A stretch of 6,198 nucleotides of DNA from JBDLIL01 sp039714855 (GCA_039714855.1 JBDLIL010000054.1:1-6198), one strand, 5' to 3'; shown: positions 1 to 5,403, counted from the stretch's first letter. A program made the numbers and translations. The notes: generated by a model not told the origin, from the letters alone.

Positions 1-2
1 AC

Positions 3-254
3 TTTCTCAAAAAATTTCTTTATCAAAAAAAAATTGTGATCACCAATAATTTAAATGTAGCTTTTATTAATAAGTTAGCTTTCTTACATAGACCCAGGGC
101 TATTATTATTACTAAAGGTTCAGTAACTTCGCACGCTGCCACTGTGCTGCGAGAAGCCAAAATAACTACTGTCTATATTAGAAATATTTCCATAGATGAT
201 GATGTGAAAGTTAAGATTGATGAAAGTGGCAATATTGAAGTATTGGAGAGCTAA
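3..254 (+). CDS. PEP-utilising enzyme swivelling (phosphohistidine) domain, 5'-truncated by the window edge
   Basis: This is the C-terminal end of a protein with the mobile phosphohistidine domain of PEP synthase, pyruvate phosphate dikinase and enzyme I. In that family the domain carries a phosphorylated histidine between the ATP-grasp site and an acceptor site. The visible signature is GSVTSHAATVLREAKI, matching the family pattern G-G-x-T-S-H-A-A; the histidine codon is at 132-134. A short beta-rich tail (VKVKIDESGNIEVLES) closes the domain as in relatives. A GTG at 36 could serve as a start, but the frame stays open to the left edge and residues upstream of it (YQKKIVITNN) fit the beginning of the domain. 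I therefore infer that the gene continues to the left and that its N-terminal content is unseen. Its stop overlaps the start of the ATP-grasp gene by one base (TAATG), so the two are probably translationally coupled halves of one enzyme. Confidence 0.75.
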   Translation, partial: FLKKFLYQKKIVITNNLNVAFINKLAFLHRPRAIIITKGSVTSHAATVLREAKITTVYIRNISIDDDVKVKIDESGNIEVLES

Positions 255-1012
255 TGAGACAAATATTATTTGCAGATGATATTAGAGAAAAGCATCAAGA
301 CTTAGTAGGGGCTAAAGCCTACAAATTAGCTTATCTAAAACAGCAGGATATATTCACGGCAAATTTCTTTGTAGTTCCTAATGCCATTTCAAACAGGGTG
401 TTGGAGAAAGGCATATCTATAGATATTCAAAAAAATATCTTACTTGGATTAAAAGATATGCTTTCTGATAGATTGGCGATTCGCTCTTCGGCTACTTGCG
501 AAGACGGACATAATTCATCTTTTGCTGGTCAATTTGATAGCTATTTGAATATCAGCAAAAAAGAAGCTATTTCAGCTATCGAAAACTGCTTTAAAGCTCT
601 TCAGAACGAACATGTGTCTTTATACTGCGATTTTCATAAAATAGACCCAAGTGAAATTAAGATGGCGGTAATGGTGCAAGATATGATTCAGGCTGAAAAA
701 GGCGGAGTATTATTTGGACAGAATCCAATCGGTAGCAATCATGATGAAGTCGTAATAGAAGCAGCTGAAGGCTTGGGTGAACAAGTAGTTTCCGGTTCAG
801 ATTTTTCTCAAAAACTAGTTTATTCACTAGCGAAAAAGAAAATTTTGTCAGAGAAAAGTGAAACAAAAACTTCTGTCTTATCTAATCGAGAAGTAGATAA
901 GTTAATTTTAGAATCACAAAAAATCCAAAAAGTTTTAGGTAGTCCTCAGGATATAGAATGGGCGATTCAAGATGATAAAATATATATACTGCAAAGCAGG
1001 CCAATTACTTAG
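254..1012 (+). CDS. Stand-alone PEP synthase/PPDK-type ATP-grasp (PEP/pyruvate-binding) domain protein
   Basis: The 252-aa product is the nucleotide-binding domain of the PEP synthase / pyruvate phosphate dikinase family, which uses ATP to phosphorylate the histidine of a swivelling domain. Family motifs occur in order: GAKAYKLA near residues 19-26 (K21), AIRSSATCED near 75-84 (R77), SFAGQ at 89-93, MVQDMIQAEKGGVLF at 140-154, EAAEGLGEQVVSG around 170-182, and DIEWAI followed by LQSRPIT at the C-terminus. The protein ends exactly at QSRPIT, where full-length enzymes continue through a linker into the phosphohistidine domain. Here that domain is the preceding gene. No substrate-binding barrel is fused. 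A GGAG at 245-248 lies 5 bases before the ATG, which overlaps the previous stop. With no acceptor domain in view, PEP synthase, rifampicin-phosphotransferase-like and novel kinase roles all remain possible. The family assignment is firm; the substrate is unknown. Confidence 0.88.
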   Translation: MRQILFADDIREKHQDLVGAKAYKLAYLKQQDIFTANFFVVPNAISNRVLEKGISIDIQKNILLGLKDMLSDRLAIRSSATCEDGHNSSFAGQFDSYLNISKKEAISAIENCFKALQNEHVSLYCDFHKIDPSEIKMAVMVQDMIQAEKGGVLFGQNPIGSNHDEVVIEAAEGLGEQVVSGSDFSQKLVYSLAKKKILSEKSETKTSVLSNREVDKLILESQKIQKVLGSPQDIEWAIQDDKIYILQSRPIT

Positions 1013-1020
1013 GAGTTATT

Positions 1021-1506
1021 ATGAAAAAACAACGCTACTCAGTGATACCTAGAACTCTTTGCTTTGTGTTCGATAAAAATAAGAGATTATTGCTAATCAA
1101 ATTTTCTAAAGACAAAGGCGATATGGCAGGGTATTTTAATCCTCCTGGGGGACATATAGAACATGGAGAAGGCATACTAGAAAATGCTGAAAAAGAAATT
1201 TTAGAAGAAACAGGAGTTCAAGTTTCTGATACAAAGTTGAGAGGAGTAGTTCACGCTTCAAACTTTTTTAATAAAAATATTATGCTTTTTGTTACTGTGA
1301 GTACGGTCAATGATCCCAAGTTAGTGGCAAGTAAAGAAGGAATTCCTAGTTGGGTGAAGTTAAATGAAATTAATAATCTTAAACTCATGGATGATATCAA
1401 GGTAATTTTAGAACAGTTGCAAAAAACTCCAGATAATGAAGTTTTTACAGCAAAGAGTAGTTTTGATGATGAGGGAAATCTATTAAGTTTTGAAGTGGAT
1501 AATTAA
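1021..1506 (+). CDS. NUDIX hydrolase
   Basis: The 161-aa product is a NUDIX-fold hydrolase, a family that cleaves nucleoside diphosphates linked to another group (X). The Nudix box runs from G44 to V66: G-x5-E (G44, E50), seven residues, then KEILEETGV. It fits GX5EX7REUXEEXGU except that the usual arginine is K58, a conservative change. The metal-binding glutamates E59, E62 and E63 are present. The preceding GYFNPPGG is the usual approach to the box. A NUDIX beta-grasp flanks it, and about 30 acidic, low-complexity-like residues form the C-terminus. AGGAG at 1011-1015 lies 5 bases before the ATG and overlaps the stop of the ATP-grasp gene, so it is probably in the same operon (8-bp gap). MutT-like 8-oxo-dGTP cleavage, sugar-nucleotide cleavage and dinucleotide cleavage cannot be told apart from sequence alone. 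Confidence 0.9.
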   Translation: MKKQRYSVIPRTLCFVFDKNKRLLLIKFSKDKGDMAGYFNPPGGHIEHGEGILENAEKEILEETGVQVSDTKLRGVVHASNFFNKNIMLFVTVSTVNDPKLVASKEGIPSWVKLNEINNLKLMDDIKVILEQLQKTPDNEVFTAKSSFDDEGNLLSFEVDN

Positions 1507-1514
1507 ATCCCCAC

Positions 1515-1543
1515 TTGACCCTGCTTGTGTTTTAATCTTTACT
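1515..1543 (+). promoter_or_regulatory. Candidate sigma70-type promoter of the phosphoribosyltransferase gene
   Basis: TTGACC at 1515-1520 (5 of 6 to consensus) is followed after 17 bases by TTTACT at 1538-1543 (4 of 6). It sits in the 74-bp gap between the NUDIX and phosphoribosyltransferase genes and would give a leader of about 30 bases containing the ribosome-binding site at 1570-1575. A 7-bp inverted repeat (TTAATCT at 1532-1538, AGATTAA at 1545-1551) overlaps the -10 box. It could be an operator or chance AT-rich symmetry. Confidence 0.4.
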
Positions 1544-1580
1544 TAGATTAATTAATTTTCCCTGCCTGAGAAGGATAGTA

Positions 1581-2186
1581 ATGCATAGACAGATATTGAT
1601 TCCTAGCGAAGAGGTTTCTCAAATAGTTGCTGAAGTAGCCAAGAAAGTCGATGGTCATTATGACGATAGGAGTTTGGGAATATTTATGTTGGGGGTTTTG
1701 AAAGGAGGAATTACCTTCACCAGTGATCTTGGGCAAGAACTTTGGAGACTTGGTTATGAGAAAACAACTCTTGGTTTTGTACAATCATCTAGTTATGGCA
1801 AACGGACTGTGTCTTCTGGTAACCCCAATTTGGCCTTTCTTTCAAAGAGAGAAGATATAGAAGGAAAACACATACTGGTAATAGAAGATTTAATTGATAA
1901 TGGTTTTACTTTGAAGGCAATTCTTAAAGAATTGGCTCAGTTTTTTCCAGCGTCGTTAGCAGTAGCGACTCTACTTGCTAAGCCGGATAATCAGAAAATT
2001 ATTTGGCCAGACGATATTCCACTTTTTATCGGAAGAAATCTAAAAGGTAAGCCTTGGGTAGATGGCAGAGGAATTGATTCTGGAGAAGAAAATAGATTTT
2101 CTCCTGATATTGGAGTACAAACTGAAGAACCAATGACGATGGAAGAAGCAAGAGCAGCATTTCTAGTACTAACTCATGTTGCCTAA
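1581..2186 (+). CDS. hpt: Hypoxanthine(-guanine) phosphoribosyltransferase-like protein
   Basis: The 201-aa product belongs to the type I phosphoribosyltransferase fold and matches the HPRT branch, which makes IMP/GMP from hypoxanthine/guanine and PRPP (cytoplasmic purine salvage). Visible motifs are GVLKGG (38-43, pyrophosphate loop), SSSYGKRTVSSG (69-80, catalytic flexible loop with the Ser-Tyr pair), the PRPP motif VIEDLIDNGFT (100-110) with catalytic-base candidate D106, TLLAKP (130-135) with the base-contacting lysine K134, and WVDGRGID (159-166) with W159 in the base-stacking position and D166. Two changes are unusual: N107 replaces the common threonine of IDTG, and tryptophan replaces phenylalanine at the stacking position, as I recall from Toxoplasma HGXPRT. 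About 20 extra C-terminal residues follow the core. The start is supported by GAAGGA at 1570-1575, 5 bases before the ATG. Xanthine as an additional substrate is possible. Confidence 0.82.
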   Translation: MHRQILIPSEEVSQIVAEVAKKVDGHYDDRSLGIFMLGVLKGGITFTSDLGQELWRLGYEKTTLGFVQSSSYGKRTVSSGNPNLAFLSKREDIEGKHILVIEDLIDNGFTLKAILKELAQFFPASLAVATLLAKPDNQKIIWPDDIPLFIGRNLKGKPWVDGRGIDSGEENRFSPDIGVQTEEPMTMEEARAAFLVLTHVA

Positions 2187-2199
2187 GCTTGCTTTTTTA

Positions 2200-2228
2200 T
2201 TGACATCACAGCATCATGATGCTATGAT
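2200..2228 (+). promoter_or_regulatory. Strong sigma70-type promoter of the toxin-antitoxin operon
   Basis: A perfect -35 hexamer TTGACA at 2200-2205 and TATGAT at 2223-2228 (5 of 6) are separated by the ideal 17 bases. The predicted transcription start is about 2235, only some three bases before the antitoxin ATG at 2238, and no Shine-Dalgarno sequence precedes that ATG. The message is therefore predicted to be leaderless. The core promoter is overlapped by the palindromic operator described separately. Confidence 0.8.
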
Positions 2229-2229
2229 G
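2204..2229. promoter_or_regulatory. 26-bp palindromic operator with four CATCA/TGATG half-sites
   Basis: Half-sites CATCA at 2204-2208 and 2212-2216, and TGATG at 2217-2221 and 2225-2229, are arranged symmetrically about 2216.5. Twelve of 13 base pairs of the dyad match; only 2209/2224 breaks symmetry. The inner 14 bp (2210-2223) are a perfect palindrome. The element fills the promoter spacer and touches both hexamers. In VapBC-type systems the ribbon-helix-helix antitoxin, helped by the toxin, typically binds such repeats and represses its own operon. Binding here is inferred from position and symmetry. Confidence 0.7.
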
Positions 2230-2237
2230 CTTATATT

Positions 2238-2477
2238 ATGCAAACAGTTAGAACTACGGTCACGTTACCTAAAAATGTTTATAGTCGTTTGAGAACGCAA
2301 TCGTTTAAAGAAAGGAAAACTTTTGGACAAGTGATCGCTGATTGGTCTTTTGAGAGAGCAAGTACTAAAACAAAAAAAACAAGCGTAGAAGAAGACATGG
2401 TGTTTTTTGAGAAAGTTGGAGCATCAGGAAAAGATATAGATATGCTTAAGGCACTTAGGGAGGATAGGGATAGATGA
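2238..2477 (+). CDS. vapB: Ribbon-helix-helix antitoxin (VapB-type)
   Basis: The 79-aa product starts with a typical ribbon-helix-helix DNA-binding unit: strand RTTVTLPKNVYSRL (about residues 5-18), then a helix and a second helix (TFGQVIADWSFERA, about 28-41). The rest is charged and probably flexible (residues 42-79), as expected for a toxin-binding antitoxin tail. It is inferred to neutralise the PIN toxin encoded by the next gene and to repress the operon through the operator upstream. Its stop overlaps the toxin start by 4 bp (ATGA), the classic antitoxin-first arrangement. The start is fixed by the beta-strand position. There is no Shine-Dalgarno sequence, and the promoter -10 box ends 9 bases before the ATG. 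The name vapB rests on the partnership with a PIN toxin rather than on recognition of a specific subfamily. Confidence 0.8.
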   Translation: MQTVRTTVTLPKNVYSRLRTQSFKERKTFGQVIADWSFERASTKTKKTSVEEDMVFFEKVGASGKDIDMLKALREDRDR

Positions 2478-2902
2478 AGAGTATAGTTATCGATGCAAGT
2501 GTTGCTCTAACATGGTTGTTAAAGGAAAAAGATGAATATAGTGTTCAGCTGTATCGTCTTTTTAAAAATGAAGATTATCATGCGATATCTCCACCATTTT
2601 TAGTTGTAGAAATAATTAATATTCTTATAAGAAAGAAGAAAGTCGAAGAAGAGCTTGCATCAGAGCTTCTTAATCGTCTTTACTCGGTTGTATCATTTTC
2701 TGATTCTTTCAGTGCAATTAGTCAAAAAGATTTATTGACAATAGTGCATGATTATAAGTTTTCTGCTTATGATTCACTATATATTTTACTTGCAGAACAA
2801 GAAGATGCTGCATTGATCACATTGGATAAAGAATTACTTAAACATCCTAGGGCAATTACACCAAAGAAATTTTTAGAAAAATATAATAAAATAACATCAT
2901 GA
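2474..2902 (+). CDS. vapC: PIN-domain ribonuclease toxin (VapC-type)
   Basis: The 142-aa product is a complete PIN domain of usual VapC length. The four acidic metal-binding residues expected for a Mg-dependent endoribonuclease are visible: D7 in IVIDASVALTWLL, E46 in FLVVEIINIL, D100 in SAYDSLYILLAE, and D118 in LITLDKEL. N49, three residues after E46, is also common in the family. VapC toxins cleave tRNA or rRNA and slow growth when free of their antitoxin; the target here cannot be read from sequence. A strong ribosome-binding sequence (GGGAGGA, 2458-2464) lies inside the antitoxin gene 9 bases before the ATG, and the 4-bp ATGA overlap implies coupled translation. All catalytic acids are present, so the toxin is predicted to be active. 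Confidence 0.9.
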   Translation: MKSIVIDASVALTWLLKEKDEYSVQLYRLFKNEDYHAISPPFLVVEIINILIRKKKVEEELASELLNRLYSVVSFSDSFSAISQKDLLTIVHDYKFSAYDSLYILLAEQEDAALITLDKELLKHPRAITPKKFLEKYNKITS

Positions 2903-2959
2903 TCAAAGCTCGCATCCACTTTTTAACTCCTAGATCTTCAAGTTAGTTTTGCCTCACCT

Positions 2960-2991
2960 GCCGCGTCTGCGCCTTTGGCGGGAGACTCGGC
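2960..2991. repeat. GC-rich imperfect hairpin, possible extragenic palindrome
   Basis: In an AT-rich intergenic stretch there is an abrupt GC-rich block that folds on itself. CGCC (2970-2973) pairs with GGCG (2977-2980) around a TTT loop. After a small internal loop, GTCT (2965-2968) pairs with AGAC (2983-2986). After one mismatch, GCCG (2960-2963) pairs with CGGC (2988-2991). It lies between the toxin gene and the terminator and encodes no visible product. A dispersed REP-like element, a structured 3' UTR end or a remnant of an inserted element are all possible. Only one copy is in this window. Confidence 0.5.
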
Positions 2992-2992
2992 G

Positions 2993-3020
2993 TTCTCTCC
3001 ACTGAATGGAGAGGATTTTT
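2993..3020 (+). terminator. Rho-independent terminator
   Basis: The stem CTCTCCA (2995-3001) pairs with TGGAGAG (3007-3013) around the loop CTGAA, extended by a T-G wobble and a T-A pair at the base. A run of five T (3016-3020) follows. It is placed to end the toxin-antitoxin transcript. Because it stands 34 bases before glyA, it also insulates glyA from upstream transcription. Confidence 0.8.
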
Positions 3021-3028
3021 GTTATAGT
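3020..3028 (+). promoter_or_regulatory. Extended -10 promoter of glyA
   Basis: TG (3020-3021), one base, then TATAGT (3023-3028, 5 of 6 to consensus) make an extended -10 element directly after the terminator T-run. No convincing -35 is seen 16-18 bases upstream, where the terminator stem lies. Transcription would start near 3035, giving a leader of about 19 bases that holds the AGGAG ribosome-binding site at 3045-3049. Confidence 0.5.
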
Positions 3029-3053
3029 AATTTAACTTAAACTTAGGAGAAAC

Positions 3054-4373
3054 ATGCAAAGCGACAAAATATTTGATCTTATAAAACAAGAAAAGCAGAG
3101 GCAACTAGAAGTACTAGAGATGATACCTAGTGAGAATTATGCCTCTGATGCTGTAATGAAAGCAGTCGGCTCTGAGCTGATGAATAAGTACGCTGAGGGT
3201 AACCCTGGCAGGCGTTATTATCAGGGAAATGAATTTGTGGATCAGGTGGAAAGCTTGGCCGAGCAAAGAGTTTTGGAAGCGTTTGGTTTAGATGAAAGAG
3301 ATTGGGGAGCCAACGTCCAACCACACTCTGGATGTGAAGCAAACTTGATTGCTTACAACGCTATTTTAAACCCTGGTGACAAAATCATGTCGATGTTTTT
3401 GCCAGATGGGGGACATCTGTCGCATGGTTGGCAATTGCCGGGTAAAAAGCTAACTCTAGTGTCTAAGATCTATGACATTAGTTTTTATAAAGTCGATGAA
3501 AAAACCAAACTGTTTAATTATGATGAAATTGAAAAACAAGCTAAATTAGTTCAACCAAAACTAATCATCTCTGGTGGTACCGCTTATGCTAGAGAAATTG
3601 ATCATGAAAGAATGGGAAAAATTGCCAGAAATGTTGGTGCGTATTACTTGGCTGATGTATCACATGAGGCTGGATTGATTGCAGCTGGAGTACAAGCCTC
3701 GCCATTTTTGCATGCAGGCATAGTGACTTTTACTACGCACAAAACCTTGCGTGGACCTAGGGGTGCTGTAATCCTGGCTAGAAATGATCTCATGCCACAA
3801 ATTGATTTTTCGGTAATACCTGGTGTGCAAGGTGGTCCGCATATTCACACTATTGCTGGCATAGCGGTGGCTCTAGAGGAAACTAAGAAGTTAGAGTTTA
3901 AAAAATATTCTCAGCAAGTGCTTAAAAACGCTCAAGTTTTTGCCAAAGCTTTTGAAAAAGCTGGGTTTAATGTTGTCTCAGGAGGGACCGACAAACACTT
4001 AGTTCTTCTAGATTTGAGAGGAAGTGAAGTAGACGCTTGGACAACTACTTGGGCGATGGAATATGCCAACATGGTAGTAAATAGAAATACTGTTCCAGCA
4101 GAAACAGCCTCAGCTTACTATCCCTCTGGTTTGCGTATGGGCACTCCAGCTATTACTACTAGAGGTATGAAAGAGAAAGAATGCAAACAAATTGTAGCTT
4201 GGATGATTAAAGTTCTAAATTATTCCAAAAAGTGGCAGATGCCCAAAGATAAGCAGGAGCGCAGAAAATTTGTAAAAGAAATAAGAAAAGAAATGCAAGC
4301 TGATAAGAGGCTAGCTAGTATAAAAAAACAAGTTTTAGAACTGACTAGTAAATTCCCACTATTTGCATGGTAA
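3054..4373 (+). CDS. glyA: Serine hydroxymethyltransferase
   Basis: The 439-aa product is a full-length PLP enzyme interconverting serine plus tetrahydrofolate with glycine plus 5,10-methylene-tetrahydrofolate, the main cytoplasmic source of one-carbon units. Diagnostic segments appear in order: IPSENYAS (residues 24-31), NKYAEGNPGRRYYQG, NVQPHSGCEAN, GGHLSHG (119-125), ADVSHEAGLIAAG with PLP-contacting D201 and H204, TTHKTLRGPRG with Schiff-base lysine K230, PGVQGGPHIHTIA, VSGGTDKHLVLLDLRG, and SGLRMGTPAITTRG with substrate-carboxylate arginine R361. It is about 20 residues longer than E. coli GlyA, mostly in a basic, lysine-rich C-terminal helix region. No key residue is missing. The start is supported by AGGAG at 3045-3049 and by its own promoter. 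A folD-like gene at the right edge would use its product. Confidence 0.96.
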   Translation: MQSDKIFDLIKQEKQRQLEVLEMIPSENYASDAVMKAVGSELMNKYAEGNPGRRYYQGNEFVDQVESLAEQRVLEAFGLDERDWGANVQPHSGCEANLIAYNAILNPGDKIMSMFLPDGGHLSHGWQLPGKKLTLVSKIYDISFYKVDEKTKLFNYDEIEKQAKLVQPKLIISGGTAYAREIDHERMGKIARNVGAYYLADVSHEAGLIAAGVQASPFLHAGIVTFTTHKTLRGPRGAVILARNDLMPQIDFSVIPGVQGGPHIHTIAGIAVALEETKKLEFKKYSQQVLKNAQVFAKAFEKAGFNVVSGGTDKHLVLLDLRGSEVDAWTTTWAMEYANMVVNRNTVPAETASAYYPSGLRMGTPAITTRGMKEKECKQIVAWMIKVLNYSKKWQMPKDKQERRKFVKEIRKEMQADKRLASIKKQVLELTSKFPLFAW

Positions 4374-4376
4374 AAT
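4368..4376 (+). promoter_or_regulatory. Candidate extended -10 promoter of the aminotransferase, overlapping the glyA stop
   Basis: TGG followed by TAAAAT (4371-4376, 5 of 6 to consensus) forms an extended -10 box whose first three bases are the glyA stop codon. The predicted transcription start is near 4383, three bases before the ATG at 4386. No Shine-Dalgarno sequence precedes that ATG, so the transcript would be leaderless. No -35 is recognisable. Confidence 0.4.
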
Positions 4377-4385
4377 CGCTTTCTT

Positions 4386-4580
4386 ATGAGCAAGCCCAAA
4401 TTATCTAAATTATTTTTATCCAGGAAACCTTCTGCTGTGCGTTTAGCCCAAATAGAGTTTTCCAAACGCAAAGATGGAGTAAAGGCAGTCAATACTTCTA
4501 TTGGCAATGTGTCTCTTCCTATGCACCCTGCCATGATAGCTCGCATGAAAGCTTTAGGTGCATCTACTAGAAAATGGTAA
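4386..4580 (+). pseudogene. Class I/II aminotransferase, 5' fragment of a gene with an internal deletion
   Basis: The 64-aa reading frame holds the N-terminus of a fold-type I aminotransferase. Residues such as AVNTSIGNVSLPMHPAMIARMKAL resemble the stretch just before the large PLP-binding domain, where relatives read 'I-x-L-x-I-G-x-P-x-x-x-x-P'. After GAST the frame runs into three unrelated residues (RKW) and stops. The rest of the enzyme resumes in another frame at about 4558-4566. The section that should carry the PLP-phosphate loop and the cofactor-stacking aromatic residue is absent. On its own this piece cannot be an enzyme. It begins 12 bp after glyA. Confidence 0.75.
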
Positions 4581-5403
4581 TTTTACTCTACCAGATTTTG
4601 CAAAAATCGAAGAAATTATTATTGCAGAAAAACCAAGTGCTATTTTGGTAATCCCTTACGATAATCCTACAGGACAATACTTTAGCCAAGAAGATATTAA
4701 TAAATTAGCTAAATTAGCTGTTAAGTATAATCTCTGGTTAATTGGTGATGAAGCCTATAGAGAATTTGGTTACAGTGCAGGTCATAAGGCTAGTAGTGTT
4801 TGGGGAGTTAGTGAATCGGAAATACCAGGCATTTCTGGTAGAAGAATTAGTATCGAGACAGCTAGTAAAGTTTGGAATGCTTGTGGGTTGCGTATGGGGG
4901 CAGTGGTTACCGATAACAAGGAATTTCACACACGCTGTGTGGCTGAGAATACAGCTAATTTATGTCCACCAGCCATAGATCAATATGTTTTTGGTGCATT
5001 AGCTCATGAGAGTCATGAGGATTTGCAAGCTTGGTATGAAAGCCAAAGAGATTACTATGCACCTATGTTAAAACAACTAGGAAAAGGTTTAAAAGAAAAA
5101 TTGCCAGATATTATAGTTTCTGCACCAGACGCTTCGCTTTATAGCGTAGTGGATCTAAGAGATTTGGTGGATGAGGCTTTTCAAGCTCAAGATTTTGCTA
5201 TGTACTGCGCGAGGGAGGGTAAAGTCGACATACATGGAGAAGATACGACGCTCTTGGTTTCACCTATGGCAGGCTTTTACAATGTTAAAGCTGGTGAAAA
5301 TAATCCTGGTAGAACGCAAATGCGTATCGCTTTTGTAGAAACTCCTGACAGAATGAAACTAGTACCAGAATTATTTGTCAAATTATTTCAGCAATATTTA
5401 TAG
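4558..5403 (+). pseudogene. Class I/II aminotransferase, 3' fragment (C-terminal two-thirds)
   Basis: This 281-codon frame holds the remainder of the aminotransferase. PYDNPTGQ (33-40, N36 contacts PLP O3'), GDEAYREFGY with D64 and Y67, SKVWNACGLRMGA with Schiff-base lysine K104 and the following Arg, and MRIAF with substrate-carboxylate arginine R256 are all present. The GTG at 4558 is only the first start-like codon; the homologous sequence seems to begin near LENGNFTLPDF. Comparing with the usual place of the NPTG motif (around residue 170-180 in the family), roughly 75-115 residues are missing between the two fragments. The loss is not a multiple of three, hence the frame change. Well-preserved motifs suggest either a very recent deletion or an assembly error. 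The substrate is not identifiable. The 3' end overlaps the opposing FkbM gene by 26 bp. Confidence 0.75.

Noticed and set aside
36..254. GTG at 36 as the true start of the phosphohistidine-domain gene
   Set aside because: The frame remains open to the left window edge, and residues before the GTG fit the beginning of the domain; no ribosome-binding site precedes the GTG. A truncated gene is more likely.
1548..1784. Minus-strand open frame opposite the start of the phosphoribosyltransferase gene
   Set aside because: Shadow of a well-supported gene, with no family motif. The same applies to other antisense frames at 657-866, 3127-3342, 3660-3848, 4220-4546 and 4738-4929, and to plus-strand frames at 4742-4978 and 5448-5669.
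2184..2199. Terminator of the phosphoribosyltransferase gene at AAGCTTGCTTTTTT
   Set aside because: The AAGC/GCTT stem has only four pairs and a two-base loop, too small to fold.
2924..2949. Second weak terminator after the toxin gene (TAACT/AGTTA with a T-rich tail)
   Set aside because: Only a 5-bp AT-rich stem with a 12-base loop; the hairpin at 2993-3020 is far better.
2903..3053. Glycine, tetrahydrofolate or SAM riboswitch upstream of glyA
   Set aside because: The only structured elements are a GC-rich hairpin and a plain terminator; no conserved riboswitch core motifs are recognisable, and the predicted glyA transcript starts downstream of them.
4558..5403. The 3' aminotransferase fragment as an independent functional short gene
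   Set aside because: It lacks the region that should bind the PLP phosphate, its GTG has no ribosome-binding site and lies inside the other fragment, and the preserved N-terminal piece upstream explains it better as a deletion product.
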